The notes below the pieces were generated by a model, which was given only the letters and a program-made list of their open reading frames with translations, was not told the origin of the DNA and did no database searches. Below, piece after piece: positions 26,277 through 32,876 of a stretch of DNA of 44,674 nt. The stretch's first letter is position 1; each line of letters starts with the position of its first letter. Location of the stretch: NCBI GenBank assembly GCA_947168515.1, contig CAMVMF010000024.1, positions 1 through 44,674 on the forward strand. The letters run 5' to 3'. The translations under genes and the position numbers were made by a program. The DNA comes from an uncultured Bacteroidales bacterium (GTDB lineage Bacteria; Bacteroidota; Bacteroidia; Bacteroidales; P3).

Positions 26277-28141
26277 ATAATAAAGTTGTAAATGCCCTCC
26301 TGGGCCTGTCCGTGGTACAGCGAGAGGGTGCGGAGGTGTGTGCCTTTAGGCATGAAAATGGGCCCGGTGTAAATACTGCATTCGGGCGTGGGGTCGCTGC
26401 CGTCGGTGGTGTAATAAACGTAGGTTCCGGCCACCTCGGTGGTGAGGGTGACCATGTAGCCTTCCTCGGTGGGGGATTTGGTGACGGTGGGTTTGAATGA
26501 GCCTTTGCAGGGTTTGTAGCCAAAAGAGCGCATGCGCTGTTTTTGGTGTTCGATTTTCTTTTGGAAGTGGGACCAGTTTTTGTTCTCAGGCAGCGACCAA
26601 AAACATTCCGCTAAGGCACAAAGACGTGGCAAGAGGAAGAATTCGGCCTGCTCGTAGTTGTTGATATAATCGGTCCAAAGCAGGGCTTCGCCCCCCCAAC
26701 AATAGGGTTGTATGTCGGAGGTCAGGCTTTTGGGCATGGGGTCGAACTGGTAGCACCTGGACAGGGGCAGGTACTGTGGGAAGGCTAGGGGGTGGTAGGC
26801 GGTGTCGGTCTGATAGGACTCTAGGTCACAGTAGACGGAGTTGGCATTGATGACCCCGTTGCCACGGATGGTTCCGCGCTGGATGTTGCTGTCGCCTTGG
26901 GCCACCATTATCACGGCATCGGAACTCAGGCTGTTGCAGGTGAGGATGTCGTCCCAGCCGATGATGCGCTTGCCCTTGCTGGAGAGCCTGTCCTCGATAT
27001 GGGTTATGAGCCAGTTGAGCAGTTCGCCCTCGTTGGCGAGGCCCTGTTGGCGGATGCGGTTTTGGCATTTGGGACAACTCTCCCAATTCTCGGTGTCGAT
27101 GTTGTCTAGCCCGATGTGTATGTATTCACTTGGGAACAGGAGGGAGACTTCGTCGAGGATGTCGTCGATGAACTGGATGGCTTTGTCGTTGCCGGCGCAG
27201 AGGATGGCCTTTGGGGGCCAGCAAGGCCCTAGGGCGACGGCTTGGGGTTCCTGGTCGCAGGAGAGGTCGGGCAGGGCTGCGAGGATGGCACTGGCATGAC
27301 TGGGAATTTCGATTTCGGGGATGACTTCGATGTTAAGCGATTGGGCGTATTGGACGATTTCTTCAATCTCGGCCTTGGTGTAGAAACCGCCATAGGTGGG
27401 CTCTTCGCCAGGGTGGGCGGGTTCTTCTTCGCCCCAAGGGATATCGGTGCGGTCGACACGCCACGAGCCGATGTCGTTCAGCCCCGGATATTTCTCTATC
27501 TCTATGCGCCAGCCTTGGTCGTCGTTGAGGTGCCAGTGGAACTTGTTGAGCTTGTGGGCGGCCATAATGTCCAGGTGGCGTTTGATCTGCCCTACGGGAA
27601 TGAAATGGCGACAGACGTCGAGGTGGCTGCCCCGCCAGGAGAATCGCGGATAGTCCAGTATGGTGCATTCGGGCAGGGTGATATGGTCGTAGGGGTGCTG
27701 GTGGATGTCTTCGGGAAGCATCTGTATGAAGGTCTCGAAGGCGTAGATGAGCCCCGCTTCGGTATTGGCACTGATGAAAATGCCCTCGGGCAGTACCTGC
27801 AGGAGGTAGCCTTCGTTGCCGAGAGAGGGGTTGATGGTGTCGTTGAGGGTGATGGTGATGCTGCCGCGGTTGGGGGTGCCGATAAAGGCCGGGCGGATGT
27901 GCATCAGACGCAAGGTGTTGGTGACGAACTTGGTGGTGGAGGAATTTTGTGCCAGATTTTCGAAGTAGAGTTTGGTGCGCGACGAGATGGTGAAGGTACG
28001 GGCTTTTTGCACCATATAGGCTGGCTCAGGAATGATGTTGTATTCCTTTACCTCGGCATTGTTTTCGCCACAGGAAACCAATAGCAACGCCATCAGTATG
28101 GCGAGGATTGGACCATAGTATTTTATGTGCGTCGACCTCAT
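26273..28141 (-). CDS. GH20 beta-N-acetylhexosaminidase-like lipoprotein lacking the catalytic Glu
   Basis: A 622-residue lipoprotein: start at 28141 (MRSTHIKYYG), lipobox LVSC near residue 24. A GH20b domain (about 35-150) precedes the catalytic barrel (about 155-510), recognisable by RGSHLDVCRHF and HWHLNDDQGWRIEIEKYP; a chitobiase C-terminal-like domain follows (about 535-620). The active-site motif normally HxGGDE reads HIGLDN (D346, N347), so the general acid/base glutamate is asparagine; PEIDMPGH reads PEIEIPSH. It is probably a weak or inactive enzyme, or a binder of GlcNAc-containing glycans. An in-frame ATG 15 nt upstream lies inside the -7 promoter element, so I reject it. Coupled to hydE by a 4-nt overlap. 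Confidence 0.88.
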   Translation of the reverse strand: MRSTHIKYYGPILAILMALLLVSCGENNAEVKEYNIIPEPAYMVQKARTFTISSRTKLYFENLAQNSSTTKFVTNTLRLMHIRPAFIGTPNRGSITITLNDTINPSLGNEGYLLQVLPEGIFISANTEAGLIYAFETFIQMLPEDIHQHPYDHITLPECTILDYPRFSWRGSHLDVCRHFIPVGQIKRHLDIMAAHKLNKFHWHLNDDQGWRIEIEKYPGLNDIGSWRVDRTDIPWGEEEPAHPGEEPTYGGFYTKAEIEEIVQYAQSLNIEVIPEIEIPSHASAILAALPDLSCDQEPQAVALGPCWPPKAILCAGNDKAIQFIDDILDEVSLLFPSEYIHIGLDNIDTENWESCPKCQNRIRQQGLANEGELLNWLITHIEDRLSSKGKRIIGWDDILTCNSLSSDAVIMVAQGDSNIQRGTIRGNGVINANSVYCDLESYQTDTAYHPLAFPQYLPLSRCYQFDPMPKSLTSDIQPYCWGGEALLWTDYINNYEQAEFFLLPRLCALAECFWSLPENKNWSHFQKKIEHQKQRMRSFGYKPCKGSFKPTVTKSPTEEGYMVTLTTEVAGTYVYYTTDGSDPTPECSIYTGPIFMPKGTHLRTLSLYHGQAQEGIYNFII

Positions 28142-28153
28142 TGTTTCGAAATG

Positions 28154-28161
28154 CAAAGGTA
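28154..28161 (-). promoter_or_regulatory. -7 element of the GH20-hydE operon
   Basis: The minus strand reads TACCTTTG, a full match to TAnnTTTG. The -33 region is poor (TTTA about 18 nt upstream). A start near 28147 leaves only about six nt before the ATG at 28141, so the messenger would be almost leaderless. Confidence 0.6.
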
Positions 28162-28568
28162 CGAAAAAAATGTGGTTTTTAAATGGTTAATGAAAGTGTT
28201 AAGAAAATTTATAGGTTGTTTTTCTCTTTTTCGACTATGGCATGGAGCGCGCCTTGACGTGTGCTTGCTTGTTTTGTATGGCTTTTCTTGGCGTTGGGTC
28301 TGGGGATTGTTTGCTGCGGGCAAGATGGGTTGCACTCCTTCGGTGTTGTTGTCTAACGATAGCTCATCGCTGTTCGACCTCAGTCGGCACTAGTGAAGTG
28401 CGGTTTGGGCATTTGTGCTGTGGGGATGGAACGTAGGGACGTATTCTGCCCTTAGGCTGGAGCCATTGTGTGAGGCGGGGTGTGTTGTGCAAAAATGGGG
28501 CGACTTGCAATCTCGTACACAATATTTGTTTTTGTTTTCCGTTAACTTGTTTTTAATAATTATCCATT
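28162..28568. other. Intergenic region between the divergent GH20 and flippase genes
   Basis: About 400 nt. The left end carries the GH20 promoter. The middle is T/G-rich with no plausible gene and only a small hairpin (GCACT-AGTGA-AGTGC near 28386-28400). The last 70 nt before the flippase are AT-rich and probably hold its promoter, but no clear TAnnTTTG is present. Confidence 0.4.
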
Positions 28569-30071
28569 ATGGCAGAAAGATCGTTGAGGAATCTGGTTTC
28601 AGACACCATGATATACGGCATGAGCAGTATCGTGGGACGCTTTTTGAACTACTTGCTGGTTCCGTTGTATACCTATAAGATTGCTGCAGAAAGTGGTGGC
28701 TACGGCATTGTCACCAATGTCTATGCGCTCACGGCACTGATGCTGGTGATGCTGACTTTTGGTATGGAAACCACCTTCTTCTATTTCGCCAACAAGTACA
28801 AGGAACGTTCCGATACGGTCTTTTCGACAGCATTGATTTCGGTGGGGAGTGTGGCGGCCCTTTTTGTGGTGCTGCTCTTTAGTTTTATCACTCCAATAGC
28901 AGAGTGGTTGAATTTCTCTCAACATCCTGAGTATTTGCAAATCATGGGACTTGTGGTGGCTTTGGATGCCTTTCAGGCCATCTTGTTTGCCCTGCTGAGG
29001 CACCAAGGCCGGGCATGGAAGTTCGCCTTCCTGAAACTGCTCTTCATCGTCTGCAATATTGGGATGAATCTCTTCATTTTCCTGCTGGCACCCAGTTTGT
29101 CGGCCTCTTACCCTCAGCTCATGTCGTGGTATGACCCCCACTATCAGGTGGGTTATATATTTATTGTCAACCTTATCTGTACGGCAGGCATTACGCTCTT
29201 CTTTATTCCCGAACTGCGAAAGCTGAAGTATGGGGTGGATTTTGCGATACTGAGAGAGATGCTGAAATACACTTGGCCGCTGTTGCTGTTCGGCATTGCC
29301 GGCATATTGAACCAGGTGGCCGACAAGATTTGTTTCCGGTTCATCATTCCCGGCGAGGAGGGCGATGTGCAGCTGGGTATCTATGGTGCCTGCTCGAAGA
29401 TAGCCATGGTCATGGCCATGATTACGCAGGCGTTCCGCTATGCCTACGAACCGTTTGTCTTCGGTGGTGGACAGAGCAAAGAAAATGGCGAGAGTCAGGC
29501 CCTGGTGATGAAATACTTTGTGATGTTTGCCTTACTGGCTTTCCTGGCGGTGATGGCCTATTTGAACTTGCTGAAATTCTTGGTGGACGACGACTACTGG
29601 GAAGGTCTCAAAGCTGTTCCCGTTGTGATGATTGCCGAAATATTCATGAGCATCTATTTCAATCTCTCGTTCTGGTATAAGCTGAAAGAAGAGACCTGGT
29701 GGGGAGCTGTCTTTTCCGCCATTGGATGTGCGGTGCTGCTGGCGGTGAACTTCATCTTTGTGCCTACCCATGGCTATATGGCCTGCGCTTGGGGCGGGGT
29801 GGCCGGCTACGGCACCTGCATGCTGCTCTCCTATTTGGTTGGTCGAAAACGGAGCCCTGTGCCGTATCGGTTGGCACCGTTGCTGGGCTATTTCGTGTTG
29901 GCTTTGGGATTGTACGCACTGAGCGTATGGCTCAAACCGGCGCAGCTGGGTTGGGAACTGGCGTTCAATACCCTCCTGCTCCTCGTATATGTGGCAGTGA
30001 TGCTGTATAACGAGAGAAAACTGGTGAGTGAGGTGTTGAAAAAGGTTAGGGGTAGGCACGCTGGAGTATGA
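28569..30071 (+). CDS. Oligosaccharide flippase (Wzx/MATE-like)
   Basis: A 500-residue inner-membrane protein with about 14 predicted helices, of the polysaccharide-export MOP superfamily. The start LVSDTMIYGMSSIVGRFLNYLLVPLYT is the typical entry of this family, and the region near 250-300 (WPLLLFGIAGILNQVADK) marks the second half. It would flip lipid-linked glycan units; the substrate is unknown. No glycosyltransferase lies beside it, so its glycan is made elsewhere. ATG at 28569. Confidence 0.9.
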   Translation: MAERSLRNLVSDTMIYGMSSIVGRFLNYLLVPLYTYKIAAESGGYGIVTNVYALTALMLVMLTFGMETTFFYFANKYKERSDTVFSTALISVGSVAALFVVLLFSFITPIAEWLNFSQHPEYLQIMGLVVALDAFQAILFALLRHQGRAWKFAFLKLLFIVCNIGMNLFIFLLAPSLSASYPQLMSWYDPHYQVGYIFIVNLICTAGITLFFIPELRKLKYGVDFAILREMLKYTWPLLLFGIAGILNQVADKICFRFIIPGEEGDVQLGIYGACSKIAMVMAMITQAFRYAYEPFVFGGGQSKENGESQALVMKYFVMFALLAFLAVMAYLNLLKFLVDDDYWEGLKAVPVVMIAEIFMSIYFNLSFWYKLKEETWWGAVFSAIGCAVLLAVNFIFVPTHGYMACAWGGVAGYGTCMLLSYLVGRKRSPVPYRLAPLLGYFVLALGLYALSVWLKPAQLGWELAFNTLLLLVYVAVMLYNERKLVSEVLKKVRGRHAGV

Positions 30072-30310
30072 GGGAGTCGTAGGACTATCTTCACAACTAG
30101 TAAAAGAGCTTTGTAGTTTATTAGTTCGATAGTTTGGTGGTTTGATACTTTAATAAGTCAGTGACCACAATTAATGTGCATACTTTTAACACGAATAACC
30201 ATTAATTATCCATTAATTATCATTAATGGTCAATTAGATGGAAATTATATGTAAAATATATTTGAGCAATTACTTAGTTTAATAGTTTATTAGTTATCGC
30301 GGCTCCCGCC
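30072..30310. other. AT-rich intergenic stretch with an inverted repeat
   Basis: No gene. It contains a perfect 9-bp inverted repeat ACCATTAAT (30198-30206) / ATTAATGGT (30222-30230) with the same word repeated in the loop, runs of TAGTTTATTAGTT-like words, and at its end the sequence TTTATTAGTTATCGCGGCTC then CCGCC that also precedes the second heptamer array (31080-31102). Confidence 0.5.
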
Positions 30311-30366
30311 CTCTCAACTCTCAACTCTCAACTCTCAGCTCTCAACTCTCAACTCTCAACTCTCAA
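30311..30366. repeat. Heptanucleotide array 1 (CTCTCAA, 8 units)
   Basis: Eight tandem units of CTCTCAA with a single base change (unit 4 ends in G). It directly abuts the stop codon of the small lipoprotein gene at 30367. On the minus strand the unit reads TTGAGAG and contains TGA; since 7 is not a multiple of 3, three units give a stop in every frame. Confidence 0.95.
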
Positions 30367-30636
30367 CTATTCATTGTAGACCCATTCGCAGACGGAGAAG
30401 CGTTGGGTGGCCAAGCCGGACATATAGCGCATTTCGGCACAGGTTTTGCCTTGGGCCGATAGCTCTTCCTGGGTGAAATATTCCAGGCCGGTATCGTATC
30501 TGATGCAACGGCACCGTTTGGTGCAACTGGTAGTGGCCAGAAAGACCATTACAAGTGTGGCCAGCAGTATGGCCTTTGGTAGGCGCTGGGTGGGAAAAGT
30601 GACCGGCAGTAATCTACTTGTTTTTTTTCTTTTCAT
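30367..30636 (-). CDS. Small cysteine-patterned lipoprotein (third of a family of three)
   Basis: An 89-residue lipoprotein. The lipobox TTSC has the lipidated cysteine at C38, after an unusually long basic N-terminal part. Then TKRCRC, so a CxC pair at C42 and C44, and two further single cysteines at about C66 and C83. The same arrangement (lipidated Cys, K, CxC, C, C) is found in the two lipoproteins at 32091-32324 and 32331-32579, with very little other similarity. No known family recognised. It lies 525 nt downstream of the MauE-thioredoxin gene, separated from it by a copy of the modular repeat and an array. The stop codon TAG joins the heptamer array exactly. Confidence 0.7.
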   Translation of the reverse strand: MKRKKTSRLLPVTFPTQRLPKAILLATLVMVFLATTSCTKRCRCIRYDTGLEYFTQEELSAQGKTCAEMRYMSGLATQRFSVCEWVYNE

Positions 30637-30783
30637 ATAGTTTTGGGTGGTGTTATTCTATTGTAATATGGTGACTTCTATCTTTTTGTTTCATTCTTTC
30701 CCGTGCTTGCATATAGACTCAATTACTGTTTTCCTTAGATTCGTTTTTTTCGTGTTCGTAATAATAAATGTCGAATAGTTTAA

Positions 30784-31078
30784 GGGGACTTCTAAAAATT
30801 CGTTTTATTCGTTATCATGCCAGCATGAAGATTCAGATAATAAATTCGTTAGTTTTCAACAGACGTTTTCTCGCCTCAGCATAGTGCAAACACTTCGTGA
30901 TTTGCCCTCTGCGTTCGGCTTAACGAAAACGTTAGATTCGTGCAATTCGTGTTCGAAAGTTATTAATAGAAGTCCCTATTATAGATTTCGTATTTTTCGT
31001 GTTTTTAGATGTTCACCTTTTCTATTGTTTCACCATTCGTAGTTAGATTTGTGCAATTCGTGTTCAAAAGTTATTAAT
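30784..31078 (+). repeat. Modular repeat copy A with GGGACTTCTA end
   Basis: About 295 nt, nearly identical over its whole length to copy B (35092-35430, opposite orientation), except that B holds an extra block of about 35 nt. It begins GGGGACTTCTA (30784-30794), has an internal TAGAAGTCCC (30967-30976), the inverse of its start, and includes tandem ATTCGTGCAATTCGTGTTC words. The right end runs into TTTACTAGTTATCGCG and heptamer array 2. No protein is encoded. The preceding 140 nt (30637-30783) hold no gene, only a few related words (TTAGATTCG, TTCGTGTTCG). Confidence 0.9.
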
Positions 31079-31102
31079 GTTTACTAGTTATCGCGCCCCG
31101 CC

Positions 31103-31172
31103 CTCTCAATTCTCAATTCTCAATTCTCAACTCTCAATTCTCAACTCTCAATTCTCAACTCTCAATTCCCAA
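31103..31172. repeat. Heptanucleotide array 2 (CTCTCAA/TTCTCAA, 10 units)
   Basis: Ten tandem heptamers alternating between CTCTCAA and TTCTCAA, the last reading TTCCCAA. The array supplies the final codons and the stop codon (31162-31164) of the MauE-thioredoxin gene. It is preceded by TAGTTATCGCGCCCCGCC, almost the same words that precede array 1. Confidence 0.95.
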
Positions 31173-32094
31173 TAAGGAACTGGACTATCTGGTGCTCGTC
31201 GATATTGCGGTAGTGGCAGGTGGCGACTACCTGTCCGTTTTCCATCAGGAAGAGGATGGGACGCTGGCCGTAGGTGATGAGGGAGTAAGTGGTAAGGTCG
31301 ATGACGTAGGCGGGGCGGATGAAGGTGGTGGTGTCGAGGGTTAGTGGGGCCAACGTGCTGTCCTGGCTGGGCGTCAAATAGACGAAGGCGGTGGAGTCTA
31401 GGTCGTTGCGGCGACAGATATGGGTGATTTTTTCGTCAGTCATTTGGCAGAAAGGACATCCTGGGGTAAGAAAGGCCACCACATGTTTGCCCTCCGAGAG
31501 ATTCAGGCTGTGCAGAACTCCGTCGGGTGCGTTGGCCTTGTCCAATTCCTCTTTGTTGTATACCTCCTGCGAGGGGCCAAAGAGCCAGTTGTCAGGAGCG
31601 GAGAGACAGAAAACGGTAACGATGGGAGCCACTATGGCGGGAAGCCAGATGAACCATTTGGGTTTCCACTGCCATGGCTTCGCCCCCATGGCAAAAATAA
31701 GCGCAATGATGATGAGGACGTTCTTAAGGATGGACTTGGCAGGGTCGATTTCGACAAGAGGACCCATGCAGTTGCAGCTGTCGGTGCGGCCGATGAGCAA
31801 TGCGTAGCCTAAGAAAAGGGTGAAGCAAACCATCATCAGCACGGCACTGGTGTCCACTAGGCGTTTCCAGATGTTGGAGAGAAGCCCTAGCCCAACCAGT
31901 ATTTCGGCACAGATGACCAGCCGGGCGGTGAGGAAGGAAAGGTTGAGAGGAAGGATGTTGTAGGTGAAGATATAAATCTCGAACTGGTCGATGCCGATGA
32001 GTTTAGAGATGGCGGAGGCTATGAAAAACACACCCAACAGCATTCTCACGATGAGAGCTGTCAGGCGTAGGGGCTTGGAACGGAAGGGTGTCAA
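31162..32094 (-). CDS. MauE/DoxX-like membrane protein fused to a thioredoxin domain (CPFC)
   Basis: A 310-residue predicted membrane thiol oxidoreductase. Four N-terminal helices (about 10-135) of the MauE/DoxX type hold the cysteine pair C107-N-C109 in DSCNCMG. A fifth hydrophobic segment (about 145-165) leads into a thioredoxin-like domain (about 190-310) with C213-P-F-C216 in TPGCPFC, which would face the periplasm. Electrons could pass from the membrane pair to CPFC and on to the small lipoproteins; this is inference. I choose a TTG start at 32094: it overlaps the TGA stop of the preceding lipoprotein (TTGA) and gives MTPFRSKPLRLTALIVRM before helix 1. The longer open frame upstream is the lipoprotein read in another frame. 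The C-terminus is set by the heptamer array. Confidence 0.8.
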   Translation of the reverse strand: MTPFRSKPLRLTALIVRMLLGVFFIASAISKLIGIDQFEIYIFTYNILPLNLSFLTARLVICAEILVGLGLLSNIWKRLVDTSAVLMMVCFTLFLGYALLIGRTDSCNCMGPLVEIDPAKSILKNVLIIIALIFAMGAKPWQWKPKWFIWLPAIVAPIVTVFCLSAPDNWLFGPSQEVYNKEELDKANAPDGVLHSLNLSEGKHVVAFLTPGCPFCQMTDEKITHICRRNDLDSTAFVYLTPSQDSTLAPLTLDTTTFIRPAYVIDLTTYSLITYGQRPILFLMENGQVVATCHYRNIDEHQIVQFLIGN

Positions 32095-32324
32095 TCTTTG
32101 GCCTCCGTGCAGTTTACATCTTCCATCTGTCGGACGAGCTTGCCTTCTATCAGTCGTTCGATGCCTATCTTGGTTATCGAGGAACAGCCAAAGCCTGCAT
32201 CGGCATCGACGTAGGTGATTACTTGGGGGTCGTTGGCGTTGACACACTGGCAGCGGCGTTCCTTGCTGCAGCTGCTAAGGAGCATAAGTGTTCCGGCCAA
32301 TAGGAGTAAAAAGTATTTTTTCAT
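32091..32324 (-). CDS. Small cysteine-patterned lipoprotein (second of the family)
   Basis: A 77-residue lipoprotein; lipobox LSSC with lipidated C19, then SKERRCQC giving C25 and C27, and single cysteines at about C47 and C72. Starts 6 nt after the stop of the sister lipoprotein at 32331 and its stop overlaps the TTG start of the MauE-thioredoxin gene, so the three form one tightly coupled operon. It is likely anchored in the inner or outer membrane with its thiols in the periplasm or at the surface. No known family recognised. Confidence 0.8.
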   Translation of the reverse strand: MKKYFLLLLAGTLMLLSSCSKERRCQCVNANDPQVITYVDADAGFGCSSITKIGIERLIEGKLVRQMEDVNCTEAKD

Positions 32325-32330
32325 GATGAC

Positions 32331-32579
32331 TTACTTTTGATAAACGATGGATGAGTCGGCCAGGAAAGGATAGTCGGTGCAGACGATGGTCTCGACATGG
32401 GCGGTGTCGAGGGCATCATAATGGGTGAAGCGATTAAGCTTGCTGCAGTCGCCTTTTTTTATGGTGATGATGCGGGTCGACTGTGTTCCGATGACCGAAC
32501 AGCGGCAACTTTTTTCTTTTGCACAGGAGGTACATAGTGCCAGGGCGGCAACACCTACAAGGAACAAAACTTTCTTCAT
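32331..32579 (-). CDS. Small cysteine-patterned lipoprotein (first gene of the operon)
   Basis: An 82-residue lipoprotein; lipobox CTSC with lipidated C19, then AKEKSCRC giving C25 and C27, and further cysteines at about C45 and C67. The lipid anchor, the lysine after it and the CxC pair six residues later match the other two small lipoproteins in this region. First gene of the operon with the second lipoprotein and the MauE-thioredoxin fusion; a -7 element lies just upstream. Confidence 0.8.
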   Translation of the reverse strand: MKKVLFLVGVAALALCTSCAKEKSCRCSVIGTQSTRIITIKKGDCSKLNRFTHYDALDTAHVETIVCTDYPFLADSSIVYQK

Positions 32580-32602
32580 ATACTCTCTATTATTTCAAAT
32601 TG

Positions 32603-32610
32603 CAAAAATA
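32603..32610 (-). promoter_or_regulatory. Possible -7 element of the lipoprotein/MauE operon
   Basis: The minus strand reads TATTTTTG, matching TAnnTTTG, 24 nt before the first lipoprotein start codon. No TTTG at the -33 spacing; an 11-base T run occupies the spacer. Confidence 0.5.
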
Positions 32611-32813
32611 CAAAAAAAAAAAGACATATTATCTTTTTTCCCGTTTTTTTATTCTTCTTTTGTTCCTCTTTTGTTGGACGGAGTTGTGTATGGCTGTTGA
32701 CACTAACATGCTTTGACTATTATTGTACACGTTCCCGCATACGAACAGCTTCCCATCTCGATGGGTGATTCTCACGTACTGTGGTTGATTTGCATATCGG
32801 CTATGCCTTCCCT

Positions 32814-32848
32814 TTCTCCATTCTCAATTCCCAAATCTCAATTCTCAG
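32814..32848. repeat. Degenerate heptanucleotide array 3 (TTCTCAA-like, 5 units)
   Basis: Five imperfect units (TTCTCCA, TTCTCAA, TTCCCAA, ATCTCAA, TTCTCAG) lying 29 nt beyond the stop codon of the minus-strand polyvalent-protein remnant. Same unit and same position relative to a minus-strand gene as arrays 1 and 2, but more decayed. The rest of 32611-32813 has no gene. Confidence 0.75.
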
Positions 32849-32876
32849 TAGTGTCTTGCGGCTCGGATTATCCGGC

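Noticed and set aside
30311..31172. Heptamer arrays considered as a CRISPR
   Set aside because: Units are 7 nt, contiguous and without spacers; no cas gene is present.
31162..32247. 361-residue form of the MauE-thioredoxin protein
   Set aside because: The first 51 residues overlap the upstream lipoprotein gene and are arginine-rich nonsense; a TTG start overlapping the lipoprotein stop gives a normal N-terminus.
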